Of a DNA stretch of 64,000 nt, positions 45,971 through 57,372 are shown in pieces (position 1 is the stretch's first letter; each line of letters begins with the position of its first letter). The DNA lies in contig CBDBNT010000004.1 of the NCBI GenBank assembly GCA_965208015.1, positions 434,001 through 498,000 on the forward strand, read 5' to 3'. The notes under the pieces are model-generated. The model was not told the DNA's origin. It did no database searches and saw only the letters and a list, made by a program, of their open reading frames with translations. The translations under genes were made by a program, and so were the position numbers. Source of the DNA: Bin87 sp965208015 (lineage in GTDB: Bacteria; Chloroflexota; Dehalococcoidia; Lucifugimonadales; UBA3495).

Positions 45971-46441
45971 ATGTTCAATCCCATCGCCGCCCTGAAGCCG
46001 CGCACGGCCCACGCCCACTGCGACATCCCCTGTGGAATCTACGACCCGTTGGTCGCCAAGATTGCCGCCCAGACCGTGCAGAAGATGGTTCTCCGCATGC
46101 AGAACCTGGAAGCCCCGCAACCCGGCGCTCCGGCCGCCGACCGCCAGACCTTCGCCAATACCTTCTCCCGCTACGTCACCGTCAAGGAAGAGCACGCCGA
46201 GAAGTGCAAGGAAGAGCTGCGGATCCTCTGGGCGGACTACGCCTGGCCCGGCACCGACGCCAACGAAATCGCCGGCAAGTTCAACGCCGCGCTCAAGCTG
46301 GCCGGCCAGTGCAAGCAGACCGTCAGCATGGAGAACGCCGAGGCCCTGGTCGCCGCCTGTGACGACATCGCCACCGCCTTCTGGTCCACCAAGAACGTCG
46401 AGTACAGCGACCCCAACGCCGCCGCTCGCTACGGCACCTAG
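45971..46441 (+). CDS. sodN: Nickel-containing superoxide dismutase (precursor)
   Basis: 156 residues. The nickel hook sequence HCDIPCGIYDP is present (His1, Cys2 and Cys6 bind Ni after processing). It is preceded by a 15-residue leader ending KPRTAHA that must be removed to free His1. The rest is the helical NiSOD fold. NiSOD normally needs the peptidase SodX; none is seen nearby, so processing would use an enzyme encoded elsewhere. It removes superoxide in aerobic metabolism. Confidence 0.95.
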   Translation: MFNPIAALKPRTAHAHCDIPCGIYDPLVAKIAAQTVQKMVLRMQNLEAPQPGAPAADRQTFANTFSRYVTVKEEHAEKCKEELRILWADYAWPGTDANEIAGKFNAALKLAGQCKQTVSMENAEALVAACDDIATAFWSTKNVEYSDPNAAARYGT

Positions 46442-46481
46442 GCCGCTACGGACATAGCGAACCACTAGCAGGGGCGAATAA

Positions 46482-48824
<2,343 letters not shown>

Positions 48825-48869
48825 TTCACAAACCCACAGGGGCGGCTCAAGCGACCCACTTCGGGCATT

Positions 48870-48979
48870 GTCAGAATCAGGATTTTCGGGATTTTATGAT
48901 TGGACAGGATAGGAAGATCTTCGCCATGGAACGGTTCCAATCCTGAGAATCCCTGAATCTTGAAAATCCTGATTCTGAC
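48870..48979. repeat. R1 element, copy E
   Basis: 110 bp, opening GTCAGAATCAGGATTTTCGG and closing AAATCCTGATTCTGAC. It sits between hemL (upstream) and recQ, and its right end is 17 bases from the hemL stop. Confidence 0.85.
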
Positions 48980-48995
48980 GTTTCTCCGCCGCAGA

Positions 48996-50282
48996 CTATC
49001 CCAGTGACGCCAATGCTTCACCCACCACTTCGACCGTGCGGTCAATGTCAGTGTCGGTATGAGCGATGGACACGAACCCCGCCTCAAACTGGGACGGCGC
49101 GATGTATACGCCCCGGTCCAGCAGGGCGTGCATGTAGCGGCCGTACGCCGCAGTGTCCGATTGCTCCACTTGAGCCAGCGCCGACACCGGTCCGGCGTTG
49201 AAGAAGCCGGTGAACATCGATGCCACGCGGTTGATGGTGGACGGCACCTCCGCCTGGGCGAAGGCCGCGCTGACGCCGTCGGTCAGGCGCAGTGCCGTTG
49301 CCTCCAGTTGATCGTAGACGCCGGGTTTCTGCAACTCAGTCAGCGTGGCGACTCCGGCGGCAACGGCCAGCGGATTTCCGGATAGCGTTCCGGCCTGGTA
49401 CATCGGGCCCAGGGGCGCCACCTGCTGCATGACTTCGGCGCGGCCGCCATACGCGCCCACGGGCAGCCCGCCGCCGATGATCTTGCCCATCGTGGTGATG
49501 TCCGGCGTGATCCCGAAGAGCGTCTGTGCGCCGCCGTAAGCCACGCGGAAACCGGTGATGACCTCGTCGAAGATCAGCAGCGCGCCGTTAGCTTCGGTGA
49601 CGCTTCGCAAGCCCTCCAGGAAACCCTCGGCCGGCGGCACCACGCCCATGTTTCCGGCGACGGGTTCCACGATCACGGCGGCAATGTCGTCGGGCCAGGC
49701 GTCGAACAGCCCTTCCACAGAGGCGATGTCGTTGAAAGTAGCGATGAGGGTTTCCGCGGCGTAGGCTTCCGGCACGCCGGCGCTGGTGGGAACGCCGTGG
49801 GTCAGCGCGCCGGAGCCGGCGGCTACCAGCAGGCCGTCGGCGTGACCGTGGTAGTTGCCGGCGAATTTCACTATCTTGTCGCGGCCGGTGTAGGCCCGGG
49901 CCAGCCGGAGCGCGGTCATGCACGCTTCGGTTCCGGAGTTGACCAAACGCACCAGGTCTACCGAGGGCAGGGCCGCGCAGATCATCTCGGCCAGCTCCAC
50001 CTCCTGCTCCACCGGCGCGCCGAATGAGGTGCCATCGGCAGCGGCCCGCTGCACCGCCTCAACCACGGCGGGGTGAGCGTGGCCCAGCGCCAAAGGACCC
50101 CAGGAACCCAGGTAGTCGATGTACTCGTTGCCGTCGACATCCCACACGCGCGCGCCGGCTCCCCGCGCGATGAATGGCGGCGTGCCCTCCACCGCCCGGA
50201 ACGACCGCACGGGGCTGTTCACTCCACCGGGAATCACCCGCTGCGCTTGCTCGAAAAGCTGCTGGGACCTGCTTTGCTCCAT
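48996..50282 (-). CDS. hemL: Glutamate-1-semialdehyde 2,1-aminomutase
   Basis: 428 residues. PLP lysine in TTMGKIIGGGLPVGAYGG, substrate loop GVNSPVRSFRAVEGTPP, and MYQAGTLSGNPLAVAAG. It makes 5-aminolevulinate from glutamate-1-semialdehyde, the second step of the C5 heme route. The start ATG at 50282 follows CAGGAG by eight bases and is better than the in-frame ATG at 50312. It is the last gene of the heme cluster, separated from hemB by a cupin and a coiled-coil gene. Confidence 0.95.
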   Translation of the reverse strand: MEQSRSQQLFEQAQRVIPGGVNSPVRSFRAVEGTPPFIARGAGARVWDVDGNEYIDYLGSWGPLALGHAHPAVVEAVQRAAADGTSFGAPVEQEVELAEMICAALPSVDLVRLVNSGTEACMTALRLARAYTGRDKIVKFAGNYHGHADGLLVAAGSGALTHGVPTSAGVPEAYAAETLIATFNDIASVEGLFDAWPDDIAAVIVEPVAGNMGVVPPAEGFLEGLRSVTEANGALLIFDEVITGFRVAYGGAQTLFGITPDITTMGKIIGGGLPVGAYGGRAEVMQQVAPLGPMYQAGTLSGNPLAVAAGVATLTELQKPGVYDQLEATALRLTDGVSAAFAQAEVPSTINRVASMFTGFFNAGPVSALAQVEQSDTAAYGRYMHALLDRGVYIAPSQFEAGFVSIAHTDTDIDRTVEVVGEALASLG

Positions 50283-50324
50283 ATCATTCGACTCCTGCCC
50301 GGTGGGGTTCATCCTGGTCGTGGG

Positions 50325-50864
50325 CTAATCTTCGGGTGACGATCGCCCGTTTTGCTGCCGCTCCAGCAACTGCACCATCGTGCTGCTGATTTGAGCCATC
50401 GTGCTGCTGATTTCACCCATCGTATTCATGAACGCTTGTCGTTCGGCCCGCTCCAATTCTCGGTCTGCCTGGCGTTCAGCCCGCTGCGCTTCCAGCTCCG
50501 CCTGACGCTCGGCATAAAGCGCGTCGAGCTGTTTTCGCATTTCTTCCAAGCGCGCTTCGGCGTCATCGGCGCGTTTCCGTTCTCTGCTTACCATAATTTC
50601 GTCGTAACCTCCTTTCACAGCGGCAACGGCGAGGCCCAGCAATATGGCCTGAGCCAGGATCTGGTGGTCGATGTACCGCGCGACGGCACCGGCGTTGCAT
50701 AGGCCGTCGAGGGCGTTTTCAATCGTACAGGGGGACTTGGTGAAATACCATATCACCCACTGTAACGTAGCAGCAGCCAAGCCCAAGGCAGCCGGCCACC
50801 GCCAAGTTTGCGTGGCGACGCGCATACCGTCAACCCAATCGCTCAACTTTGGAAAGACACCCAA
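50325..50864 (-). CDS. Membrane-anchored coiled-coil protein
   Basis: 179 residues: two hydrophobic segments (PAALGLAAATLQWVIWYFT and ILAQAILLGLAVAAVKGGY) then a ~90-residue Glu/Arg/Ala coiled coil (KRADDAEARLEEMRKQLDAL) and a Met/Ser/Thr-rich tail with the duplicated ISSTMAQISSTM. No family is recognised. It lies between the cupin gene and hemL in the tetrapyrrole cluster; the functional link is unproved. Confidence 0.6.
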   Translation of the reverse strand: MGVFPKLSDWVDGMRVATQTWRWPAALGLAAATLQWVIWYFTKSPCTIENALDGLCNAGAVARYIDHQILAQAILLGLAVAAVKGGYDEIMVSRERKRADDAEARLEEMRKQLDALYAERQAELEAQRAERQADRELERAERQAFMNTMGEISSTMAQISSTMVQLLERQQNGRSSPED

Positions 50865-51001
50865 CCCGCCAAACCGGCCCGTTGGCTTGGGAAACGCGGA
50901 GCGAATACGACCATCACTACCTTATCGATGGAGCGCCCCTCGCTTCTGAGAGGCGCTCTTTCGCAATACTCGGCTGCCAGCAGCAACCGTCTGTAGAGTC
51001 C

Positions 51002-51586
51002 CTAGCGGTCCATGACCACCACGGTGCCCTCGTCGGGGTTGTACTGGTAGCGGACTACGCGGTCGAGCTTCTGGGATTCCAGTCGCACTACCACGGCCCG
51101 ACCGTCGTCGCGGTCGTCGGTTACGTTCAGGGTGTTGTGGATCTCGCCGGGCAGGAAGAAAGCAACCTTGCCGTCCTCCTGGACGAAGTCGCCGGTCTCC
51201 TGGATCTGCACCGAGTCGACGCCCTCGCCGGGATAGAACCAGCGCCACTTGGTCTGCTTGATGGCGCCGTCGTACACGCCGTATACCACCCACGCGGCGC
51301 CGTGGTCGTGGGGCAGGTTGTCCTGGTCGGGCTTCTGCACCGAGGCCATCAGCCAGAACCCGCCGCCCGGGTGGCCGTAATCCTCATCCAGGTGGAGGTC
51401 GTACCGGCCGAACCCGCCCTCGTCGGGCAGTTCCAGCCGCTCCTCCAGCCAGCCCGGCGTGGCCAGCAGGCGCTCCATGTGCTTGGCAACGCCCGAAGCC
51501 TGGGCCAAAGGGTCTTGCGTGGCGTCAAAAATCTCGCGCACGTCGTCGATGAATGCGTCAACCGAATAGGCCGTAGTTTGCGTCAT
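51002..51586 (-). CDS. Cupin-fold protein, cysteine-dioxygenase-like
   Basis: 194 residues. Histidines in PHDHGAAWVVYGVYDG and a later FFLPGEIHNTLNV fit the two metal motifs of a cupin. This resembles predicted double-stranded beta-helix metal enzymes and cysteine dioxygenase relatives, but the identity of the substrate is open. It sits between hemB and the coiled-coil gene in the heme cluster. Confidence 0.65.
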   Translation of the reverse strand: MTQTTAYSVDAFIDDVREIFDATQDPLAQASGVAKHMERLLATPGWLEERLELPDEGGFGRYDLHLDEDYGHPGGGFWLMASVQKPDQDNLPHDHGAAWVVYGVYDGAIKQTKWRWFYPGEGVDSVQIQETGDFVQEDGKVAFFLPGEIHNTLNVTDDRDDGRAVVVRLESQKLDRVVRYQYNPDEGTVVVMDR

Positions 51587-51689
51587 TTTGAACCTCCGTG
51601 CAATCCAACGTCGTCTTGCGATTCATTCTGAAAGGGATAGCGGATCATGTCAACGGGCCAACGTCTCCGAGCTCATCCGACGCCTGATC

Positions 51690-52673
51690 CTACTCCTGCC
51701 CTCGCAGCCAGCGGGCCACTTCCTTGGCGTGGTAGGAGATGATGATGTCTGCTCCGGCACGCCGGATGGCCGTCAGGAGTTCCAGCGTGACCGGCTTTTC
51801 GTCGATCCAGCCGGCGCGCGACGCCGCTTTCACCATGGAGTACTCGCCGCTGACGTTGTACGCCGCCAGCGGGTAGTCGTAACGCTCTCGCGCTTCCTTG
51901 ATAACGTCCATGTACGCCATGGCCGGCTTGACCATGACAATGTCCGCGCCCTCGGCGATGTCCGACTCAATCTCGCGCATGGCCATGCGGCGATTGGCCG
52001 GGTCCATCTGGTAGCTGCGCCGGTCCCCGAACTGCGGTGTCGAATCGGCGGCGATGCGGAAGGGGCCGTAGAACGACGAGGCGTATTTGGCCGCGTAGCC
52101 CATGATCGGCGTGTCGTCGTAGCCGTGGGCGTCCAGGGTCTCCCGTATCGCTCGCACCTGCCCGTCCATCATAGAGGACGGCGCGACCATGTCGGCGCCC
52201 GCCTGCACCTGCGTCAGCGCGGATCGGGCCAGCAGTTCCAGCGTGGTGTCGTTGTCGATCCGATCCCCGTCGATGACCCCGCAATGGCCGTGGTCGGTGT
52301 ACTCGCACAGGCACACGTCGCCGATGACCAACAGGCCCGGCGCCCGTTCCTTGATGGTGCGGGCCGCCTCCTGGATTATCCCCTCGGGGTCGTAGGCCCC
52401 GCTGCCCACGTCGTCCTTTTCCGGCGGCAGGCCGAACAGCAGCACCGACGGGATCCCCAGCTCAACCACCTCGTCGATCTCTTCGCCAAGGCGGTCGATG
52501 GAGGTGTGATAACACCCGGGCATCGGCTCGATCTCGTCCCTGATGTTTTCCCCATGGGTGACAAACATCGGATAGATGAAGTTGGCGGCGCTGATGCGGG
52601 TCTCCCGCACCATGTCACGCACCGGCGCTTTTTCCCGAAGCCGGCGCAGGCGCAGATCGGGGTGCTTCAGCAT
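51690..52673 (-). CDS. hemB: Delta-aminolevulinic acid dehydratase (porphobilinogen synthase)
   Basis: 327 residues. Zinc-type cysteines in DVCLCEYTDHGHCGVI, Schiff-base lysines in YAAKYASSFYGPFR and MVKPAMAYMDVI. It condenses two 5-aminolevulinate molecules to porphobilinogen. The ATG at 52673 follows GAGGAGGGAC, a strong ribosome site, and is preferred over a start five codons upstream. It is 21 bp downstream of cobA-hemD. Confidence 0.96.
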   Translation of the reverse strand: MLKHPDLRLRRLREKAPVRDMVRETRISAANFIYPMFVTHGENIRDEIEPMPGCYHTSIDRLGEEIDEVVELGIPSVLLFGLPPEKDDVGSGAYDPEGIIQEAARTIKERAPGLLVIGDVCLCEYTDHGHCGVIDGDRIDNDTTLELLARSALTQVQAGADMVAPSSMMDGQVRAIRETLDAHGYDDTPIMGYAAKYASSFYGPFRIAADSTPQFGDRRSYQMDPANRRMAMREIESDIAEGADIVMVKPAMAYMDVIKEARERYDYPLAAYNVSGEYSMVKAASRAGWIDEKPVTLELLTAIRRAGADIIISYHAKEVARWLRGQE

Positions 52674-52694
52674 GATGTCCCTCCTCACACTTGG

Positions 52695-54251
52695 CTAGGT
52701 GGCGGCAGCGGTCTGTCCGCCGGAGAAGTGGCCGGCCAACGCGTCGGCGAGCCCTTCCACGTTGTGTTCTGCGGCAATGATGTCAACGGTCAGTCCCATT
52801 TCCTCGGCCGTGGCGGCCGTGATTGGCCCGATGCACGCGATGGCGCTGGACTCCAGCAAATGGCGCTCCTCGCCCAGGATGTCCAGCAGGTTTCGCACCG
52901 TCGACGAACTGGTGAAGGTTACCACATCGATGCCCCGCTCAAATGCGGCCCGCGCCTTCTCTTCGATACCTTCCGGCCGCGCGTTCCGGTACGCGGGAAC
53001 CAAGCGCACGTCGGCTCCCAGCGCCGCCAGACCCGTGGCCAGCGCGTCCCGACCGATGGCGGAGCCCGGCAGCAAAACCAGGCGACCATTCCATTCTAGG
53101 CCTGACAACTCAGCGATGACTTCTTCAGATACCGAGCGACGTGGCACGAAGTCGGGCTCAATCCCGCGTTCCCGCAGCGCCCGGGCGGTCGCCGGACCGA
53201 TGGCTCCCACCGTTGCGCCGGCGAAGTACCTTGCGTCCTTGCCCAAGGCGCGCAGCCGTTCCCAGACGTATTCCACCGAGTTGACGCTGGCGAATATTAT
53301 CCATCGACCGGGAACGTCCGCCGAGCTTAACAGGGCCCGGTCGAGCTCTTCGTAATTATCCAGCGGCCCAATCTCGATGGACGGCAATTCGACCGCTTCC
53401 GCTCCCAGGTCGCCCAGGAGTTCAATCAGCCGTGATGCCTGCGTGCGGGACCTGGTCACCAGCACGCGCTTGCTCCACAGAGGCCGCCGGTCGAACCAGC
53501 CAATCTCCTCTCGCAGTCGGGCCACCTCGCCGATGATGGCAATCACGGGCGCGCCGATCCCGGCCGCTTTGCCTCGCTCGGCGATGTCTGCCAGCGTGCC
53601 CGTGACTGTGCGCTGCCGGCTCCACGTCCCCCATTGCACCAGAGCGGCCGGGGTGTCTCCGGACATGCCGTGGGCCTGGAGGGTGGCCGCGATGCCGGGG
53701 AGAGCGGCCCAACCCATCAAGGTCACCAGAGTGCCGCCGGTTTTAGCCAACGCCGCCCAATCCGTGGTGGTCTCGCCCTTGCTGGGGTCTTCACTGCCGG
53801 TGACAATCGTCACCGCGGTGGACACGCCTCGGTGGGTGACCGGGATGCCGGCGTATGCAGCGGCGGCGACCGCCGATGTTACCCCGGGCACTACCTCAAA
53901 GGGAACGCCAGCCTCGGCCAGAGCCTGCGCTTCTTCGCCGCCACGGCCGAAAACGAACGGGTCGCCGCCCTTGAGCCGAACCACTGTTTTGCCGGCCAAA
54001 CCCTCGGTCACCAGCAGGTCGTTGATTTCCGACTGTGTGAGCGCCTGCCGTCCCCTTTCCTTGCCTACAAATACCTGCTCCGCCGACGCCGGGCCCAGCG
54101 CCAGCAGGGCCGGGTCCAGCAGCCGATCGTACACCACGACCTGCGCGCCGGCCAGCGCCTGGGCACCCTTGACGGTGAGCAGCCCCGGGTCGCCGGGGCC
54201 GGCGCCGACGAGATAGACCTTGCCGGGTTTTGTAATGTCAACCGACGACAT
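52695..54251 (-). CDS. cobA-hemD: Fused uroporphyrinogen-III C-methyltransferase and uroporphyrinogen-III synthase
   Basis: 518 residues. Residues 1-~250 are the SUMT (CobA) domain: VYLVGAGPGDPGLLTVKG and VVRLKGGDPFVFGRGGEEAQ. Residues ~265-518 are HemD (VLVTRSRTQASRLIELLGDL, VVTFTSSSTVRNLLD). One protein thus closes the ring to uroporphyrinogen III and methylates it to precorrin-2. The fusion is known in several bacterial groups. It lies between hemC and hemB but is separated from hemC by the HEPN pair. Confidence 0.94.
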   Translation of the reverse strand: MSSVDITKPGKVYLVGAGPGDPGLLTVKGAQALAGAQVVVYDRLLDPALLALGPASAEQVFVGKERGRQALTQSEINDLLVTEGLAGKTVVRLKGGDPFVFGRGGEEAQALAEAGVPFEVVPGVTSAVAAAAYAGIPVTHRGVSTAVTIVTGSEDPSKGETTTDWAALAKTGGTLVTLMGWAALPGIAATLQAHGMSGDTPAALVQWGTWSRQRTVTGTLADIAERGKAAGIGAPVIAIIGEVARLREEIGWFDRRPLWSKRVLVTRSRTQASRLIELLGDLGAEAVELPSIEIGPLDNYEELDRALLSSADVPGRWIIFASVNSVEYVWERLRALGKDARYFAGATVGAIGPATARALRERGIEPDFVPRRSVSEEVIAELSGLEWNGRLVLLPGSAIGRDALATGLAALGADVRLVPAYRNARPEGIEEKARAAFERGIDVVTFTSSSTVRNLLDILGEERHLLESSAIACIGPITAATAEEMGLTVDIIAAEHNVEGLADALAGHFSGGQTAAAT

Positions 54252-54272
54252 AGAAGCAGTGAAACCTTGCGG

Positions 54273-54746
54273 TCAGTTGGTACGTCTGCCGATGAGGGAC
54301 TGGATAGCCACGATCTTGCGCTCGTCGACGTCGGTTTGCATGAAGCCTTCGATGGCTGATGCGGCGCGATCTATCCAATCCAAGGTTTCAGGCAGAGTGA
54401 AGGTTCTATCGGGATCGTAGTCCGCTGCGTGTCTCAAGTCTTGCATCTGCGCGAATGTTTCCGTGAATTGTCTGATTACTGAAGAGAACAGCCCTTGGTC
54501 TTGCAACAGGTTGCGTTTGGCTGCGCTGTGGTTCAGGCCACGATAGATGCGCGACCAAGCGTGTCCAGTCAACGGGTCGTGAGGCGTACCCACCAGGCAG
54601 TCGGCGTTGCTGCTGGCCAATGCGTGAAATATGGCGTAGTACGCGGTGCTAATTGCTCGGCGCAGCGAGTCTTGCAGCGGCTGAGTATTGGGGTGTGGTG
54701 TAGTAGTCAGCAAGCGAGCGGTTGCGATGAGGTCCTGCCAGCGCAT
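54273..54746 (-). CDS. HEPN-domain protein of a two-gene module
   Basis: 157 residues. Helical: RRAISTAYYAIFHALASSNAD, then DLRHAADYDPDRTF, resembling HEPN ribonuclease/toxin domains with an RxxADY-like core. The ATG overlaps the stop of the upstream gene by one base (TGATG), so it is translationally coupled. It sits inside the heme gene cluster. The assignment to HEPN is from pattern only. Confidence 0.62.
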   Translation of the reverse strand: MRWQDLIATARLLTTTPHPNTQPLQDSLRRAISTAYYAIFHALASSNADCLVGTPHDPLTGHAWSRIYRGLNHSAAKRNLLQDQGLFSSVIRQFTETFAQMQDLRHAADYDPDRTFTLPETLDWIDRAASAIEGFMQTDVDERKIVAIQSLIGRRTN

Positions 54747-55081
54747 CAGATTAGCCTGCTTTGGGTGCGGGCGGCTGCCATTTCGGACAGCATTTGGTCG
54801 TATGAAGCGCGGTCGGTATAGCCTACAGGGGGAATGTGCAGTACGCCGGCTTCGATAAGCTGCTGTCTTATCTCACCGTGCAATGCGTTGAGATTGTGTA
54901 CCTTCAGATCCTCGCGGGGGCCTTCGTAGATGACGATCACATCAAGGAACTCTTCATCCTCCGCGTTCAGCCTTACCGTAGCGTGGATGTCGCAAAATCG
55001 CACCGATCCGTGGGCTTGGGCGCGCAGCCCCGCCAGGATGATCTCCTTCGCTTTTTCCTGAGTTTCCAGTGCGATGGCCAT
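54746..55081 (-). CDS. Small protein of unknown family, partner of the HEPN protein
   Basis: 111 residues from MAIALETQEKAKEI. A central HATVRLNAEDEEFLDVIVIY and C-terminal IPPVGYTDRASYDQML. It is not a recognised minimal nucleotidyltransferase: the GSxxxGxxxxSDxD signature is not seen, although DVIVIYEG resembles an acidic strand. Its position and coupling to the HEPN gene suggest an antitoxin-like partner. Confidence 0.55.
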   Translation of the reverse strand: MAIALETQEKAKEIILAGLRAQAHGSVRFCDIHATVRLNAEDEEFLDVIVIYEGPREDLKVHNLNALHGEIRQQLIEAGVLHIPPVGYTDRASYDQMLSEMAAARTQSRLI

Positions 55082-55168
55082 ATTCGGCTCTCCCTGCCGT
55101 TGATGTGGGTTGGGTTTGATGCTAGTGGCGCGGATTGAGCCGGTCAAGGCGCCCTATGACAGATGGCT

Positions 55169-56083
55169 TCATGCCAGCAGCCCCGCGGCTCCCTGCTCCC
55201 GCATGACTTCCCACGCTTCGGCCGCAAGTCCAACCGGATCTGTTGGGTCCCCGGTCACGGTGACGCGGTACGTGGTCGAACCGTTCGGCGCTGACATGAA
55301 TACCGTCAGTCGCAACGAATCGTTTCGTTCGAACTCCGCGTATGCCCCCACCGGAACCTGGCAGCCGCCGCCCAGCGCCTCCAGGAAAGAACGCTCCGCC
55401 CTGACCGCTGCGCTCGTTGGCGCGTGGTCGGCCGATGCGACCAGCTCGGCGGTTCGTTCGTCGTCGTCGCGGATTTCCACTGCCATCGCGCCCTGGCCCG
55501 GCGGGGGGACAAACTCTTCGGGTGACAGGTACTCCGTGATCACGTCGGACATGCCCATGCGGTCCAGACCGGCTACCGCTATGACCGTGCCGTCGCATTC
55601 TTCGCCGGCTGCCTTGCGGAGCCGAGTGTCCACGTTGCCCCGGATGGGCACGATGTCCAGGTCGGGACGCCGTTCCGCGATCTGCGCCTGCCGTCGCGGG
55701 CTGCTGGTGCCGATCTTCGCGCCCGCCGGAAATTCGTCCAGGGTCTTTCCAAGATGACAGACCAACGCATCCCGGGGGTCGGCCCGCTCCAGCACGGCGC
55801 CCAGGGTCATGCCCGGCGGCAGCACGGTGGGCATGTCCTTCAGGCTGTGCACCGCCATGTCGATCTCGCCGGTCTCCAGCCGACGCTCGATTTCCTTGAC
55901 GAAAACCCCCAAGCCCATGCCGGCCAGCGGTGCGGTCTGGTTGGCGTCGCCCTGGGTGGTAACGGTGACCACTTCGAAATTCGCATCGGGATGGGCTTCC
56001 CGCAGGACCGCCAGCGTCAGCTCGGTCTGGATCAGCGCCAACCGACTGCCCCGGGTGCCGACCCGTACCGTGACGCCAGACAT
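55169..56083 (-). CDS. hemC: Hydroxymethylbilane synthase (porphobilinogen deaminase)
   Basis: 304 residues from the ATG at 56083. TRGSRLALIQTELTLAVLRE at the start, GVFVKEIERRLETGEIDMAV, RRQAQIAERRPDLDI and the dipyrromethane cysteine in LEALGGGCQVPVGA. It polymerises porphobilinogen to hydroxymethylbilane. It directly follows hemA (17 bp). Longer upstream frame to 56374 overlaps hemA and is a shadow. Confidence 0.95.
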   Translation of the reverse strand: MSGVTVRVGTRGSRLALIQTELTLAVLREAHPDANFEVVTVTTQGDANQTAPLAGMGLGVFVKEIERRLETGEIDMAVHSLKDMPTVLPPGMTLGAVLERADPRDALVCHLGKTLDEFPAGAKIGTSSPRRQAQIAERRPDLDIVPIRGNVDTRLRKAAGEECDGTVIAVAGLDRMGMSDVITEYLSPEEFVPPPGQGAMAVEIRDDDERTAELVASADHAPTSAAVRAERSFLEALGGGCQVPVGAYAEFERNDSLRLTVFMSAPNGSTTYRVTVTGDPTDPVGLAAEAWEVMREQGAAGLLA

Positions 56084-56100
56084 GGATGAAGTCCAGTGCG

Positions 56101-57372
56101 TCAGCGCCGGCTGCGCCGACCGTCGGCGTTTCCGAACAGGCGGAGCGCAACCCGGTAGTCCGTCGTGTTGTCCCCGGAGCGCAGTTCCACCGTGGGCCGG
56201 TGCAGCAGCTTCTTGACCAGCGCGTTGGTCATGGCGTGGAGCCTTTCCGCCAGTTCGCCTTCCTCGTCTTCCCCCAGCATCCGCAAGGTTCGGGCGACTT
56301 CTTCGCGTCGCACTTCGTCGGCGCGTTGGCGCATGCCTACAACTAATTCCATGGTGTCTGAGGAGTTCCACCACTCGGAGAACCGGGACAGTTCCACATC
56401 AACCAGGGCACTTGCCTTATGCACTTCGCCGGCCAGGCCGTCCAGCGAAACCTCGGCCACCTGCGCCAGCGCGTCGATGTCGAACAGCTGCGCCTTATTC
56501 AGATCACTCACCGTCGGCTCGATGTCGCGAGGCACCGCGATGTCGATGAGCATCATCGGCTCGTCGCTATGCCGGCGCGTCAGAGCCTCGGCGACCATAG
56601 CTTCATTCACCACGTATCCGGGCGACCCAGTGCTGCTGATGACCAAGTCAGCATCCGCCAGCGCAGCCTCCAGGTTCTCAAAAGGTATCGCCACACCGCC
56701 CAGGTCACGCGCCAAATCCTGGGCCCGCCAGTGGGTGCGGTTGACCACGGTGATTTGCTGGACGCCGGCGTCGGACAATGCCCGGGCAACCATGCGCCCC
56801 GCGTCGCCGGCGCCGATCACGAGCGCGCGGCGGTCGTCGAGCCGGTCGAACAGGCCGCGGGCCAACTGCACCGCCGCCCGACTCACGGACCGGGAGTGCT
56901 GCCCGATGTTGGTTTCCCGGTGTACCCTACGCCCAGCCCGCAGCGCCTCGTGGAACACGCGGGTCAGGGGGCTCTTGGTGTACCCGCCCTGGCTGGCCAC
57001 GCTGAAGGCCGCGCGAACCTGACCCAGGATCTGCCGCTCCCCGACAATCATCGATTCCAGGCCGCTGGCCACGCGGAACAGGTGAGAGACGCAATCCGAT
57101 TCCCATAGCTGGTAGATGTGTCGTTCCAGCTCCGGCCCGGGGACGCCCGAATAGCCGATCAGGAAGTCGCCAACCCGGCCCACCAACCCGATATCATCAG
57201 GGTCGTAGGTGTACACCTCGGTGCGGTTGCAGGTCGATACGATTACCGATTGCGGCACGTATTCGGCCAGCTGCGCCAGCGCGTCGGGCAACTGATCCCG
57301 CTCCACGCTGAGCCGTTCCCGCAACTCCACCGGAGCCGTCCGGTGGTCCAGACCCAATACCAGGAGGCTCAA
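56101..57372 (-). CDS. hemA: Glutamyl-tRNA reductase
   Basis: 423 residues from a TTG at 57372. The catalytic cysteine is in VSTCNRTEVYTY (about residue 48), followed by LFRVASGLESMIVGERQILGQ and the NADPH-binding VIGAGDAGRMVARALSD. It makes glutamate-1-semialdehyde, the first committed step. The TTG overlaps the sirC stop (TTGA) and has GGAGG 8 bases upstream, so coupling is likely. It forms the sirC-hemA-hemC block. Confidence 0.94.
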   Translation of the reverse strand: MSLLVLGLDHRTAPVELRERLSVERDQLPDALAQLAEYVPQSVIVSTCNRTEVYTYDPDDIGLVGRVGDFLIGYSGVPGPELERHIYQLWESDCVSHLFRVASGLESMIVGERQILGQVRAAFSVASQGGYTKSPLTRVFHEALRAGRRVHRETNIGQHSRSVSRAAVQLARGLFDRLDDRRALVIGAGDAGRMVARALSDAGVQQITVVNRTHWRAQDLARDLGGVAIPFENLEAALADADLVISSTGSPGYVVNEAMVAEALTRRHSDEPMMLIDIAVPRDIEPTVSDLNKAQLFDIDALAQVAEVSLDGLAGEVHKASALVDVELSRFSEWWNSSDTMELVVGMRQRADEVRREEVARTLRMLGEDEEGELAERLHAMTNALVKKLLHRPTVELRSGDNTTDYRVALRLFGNADGRRSRR

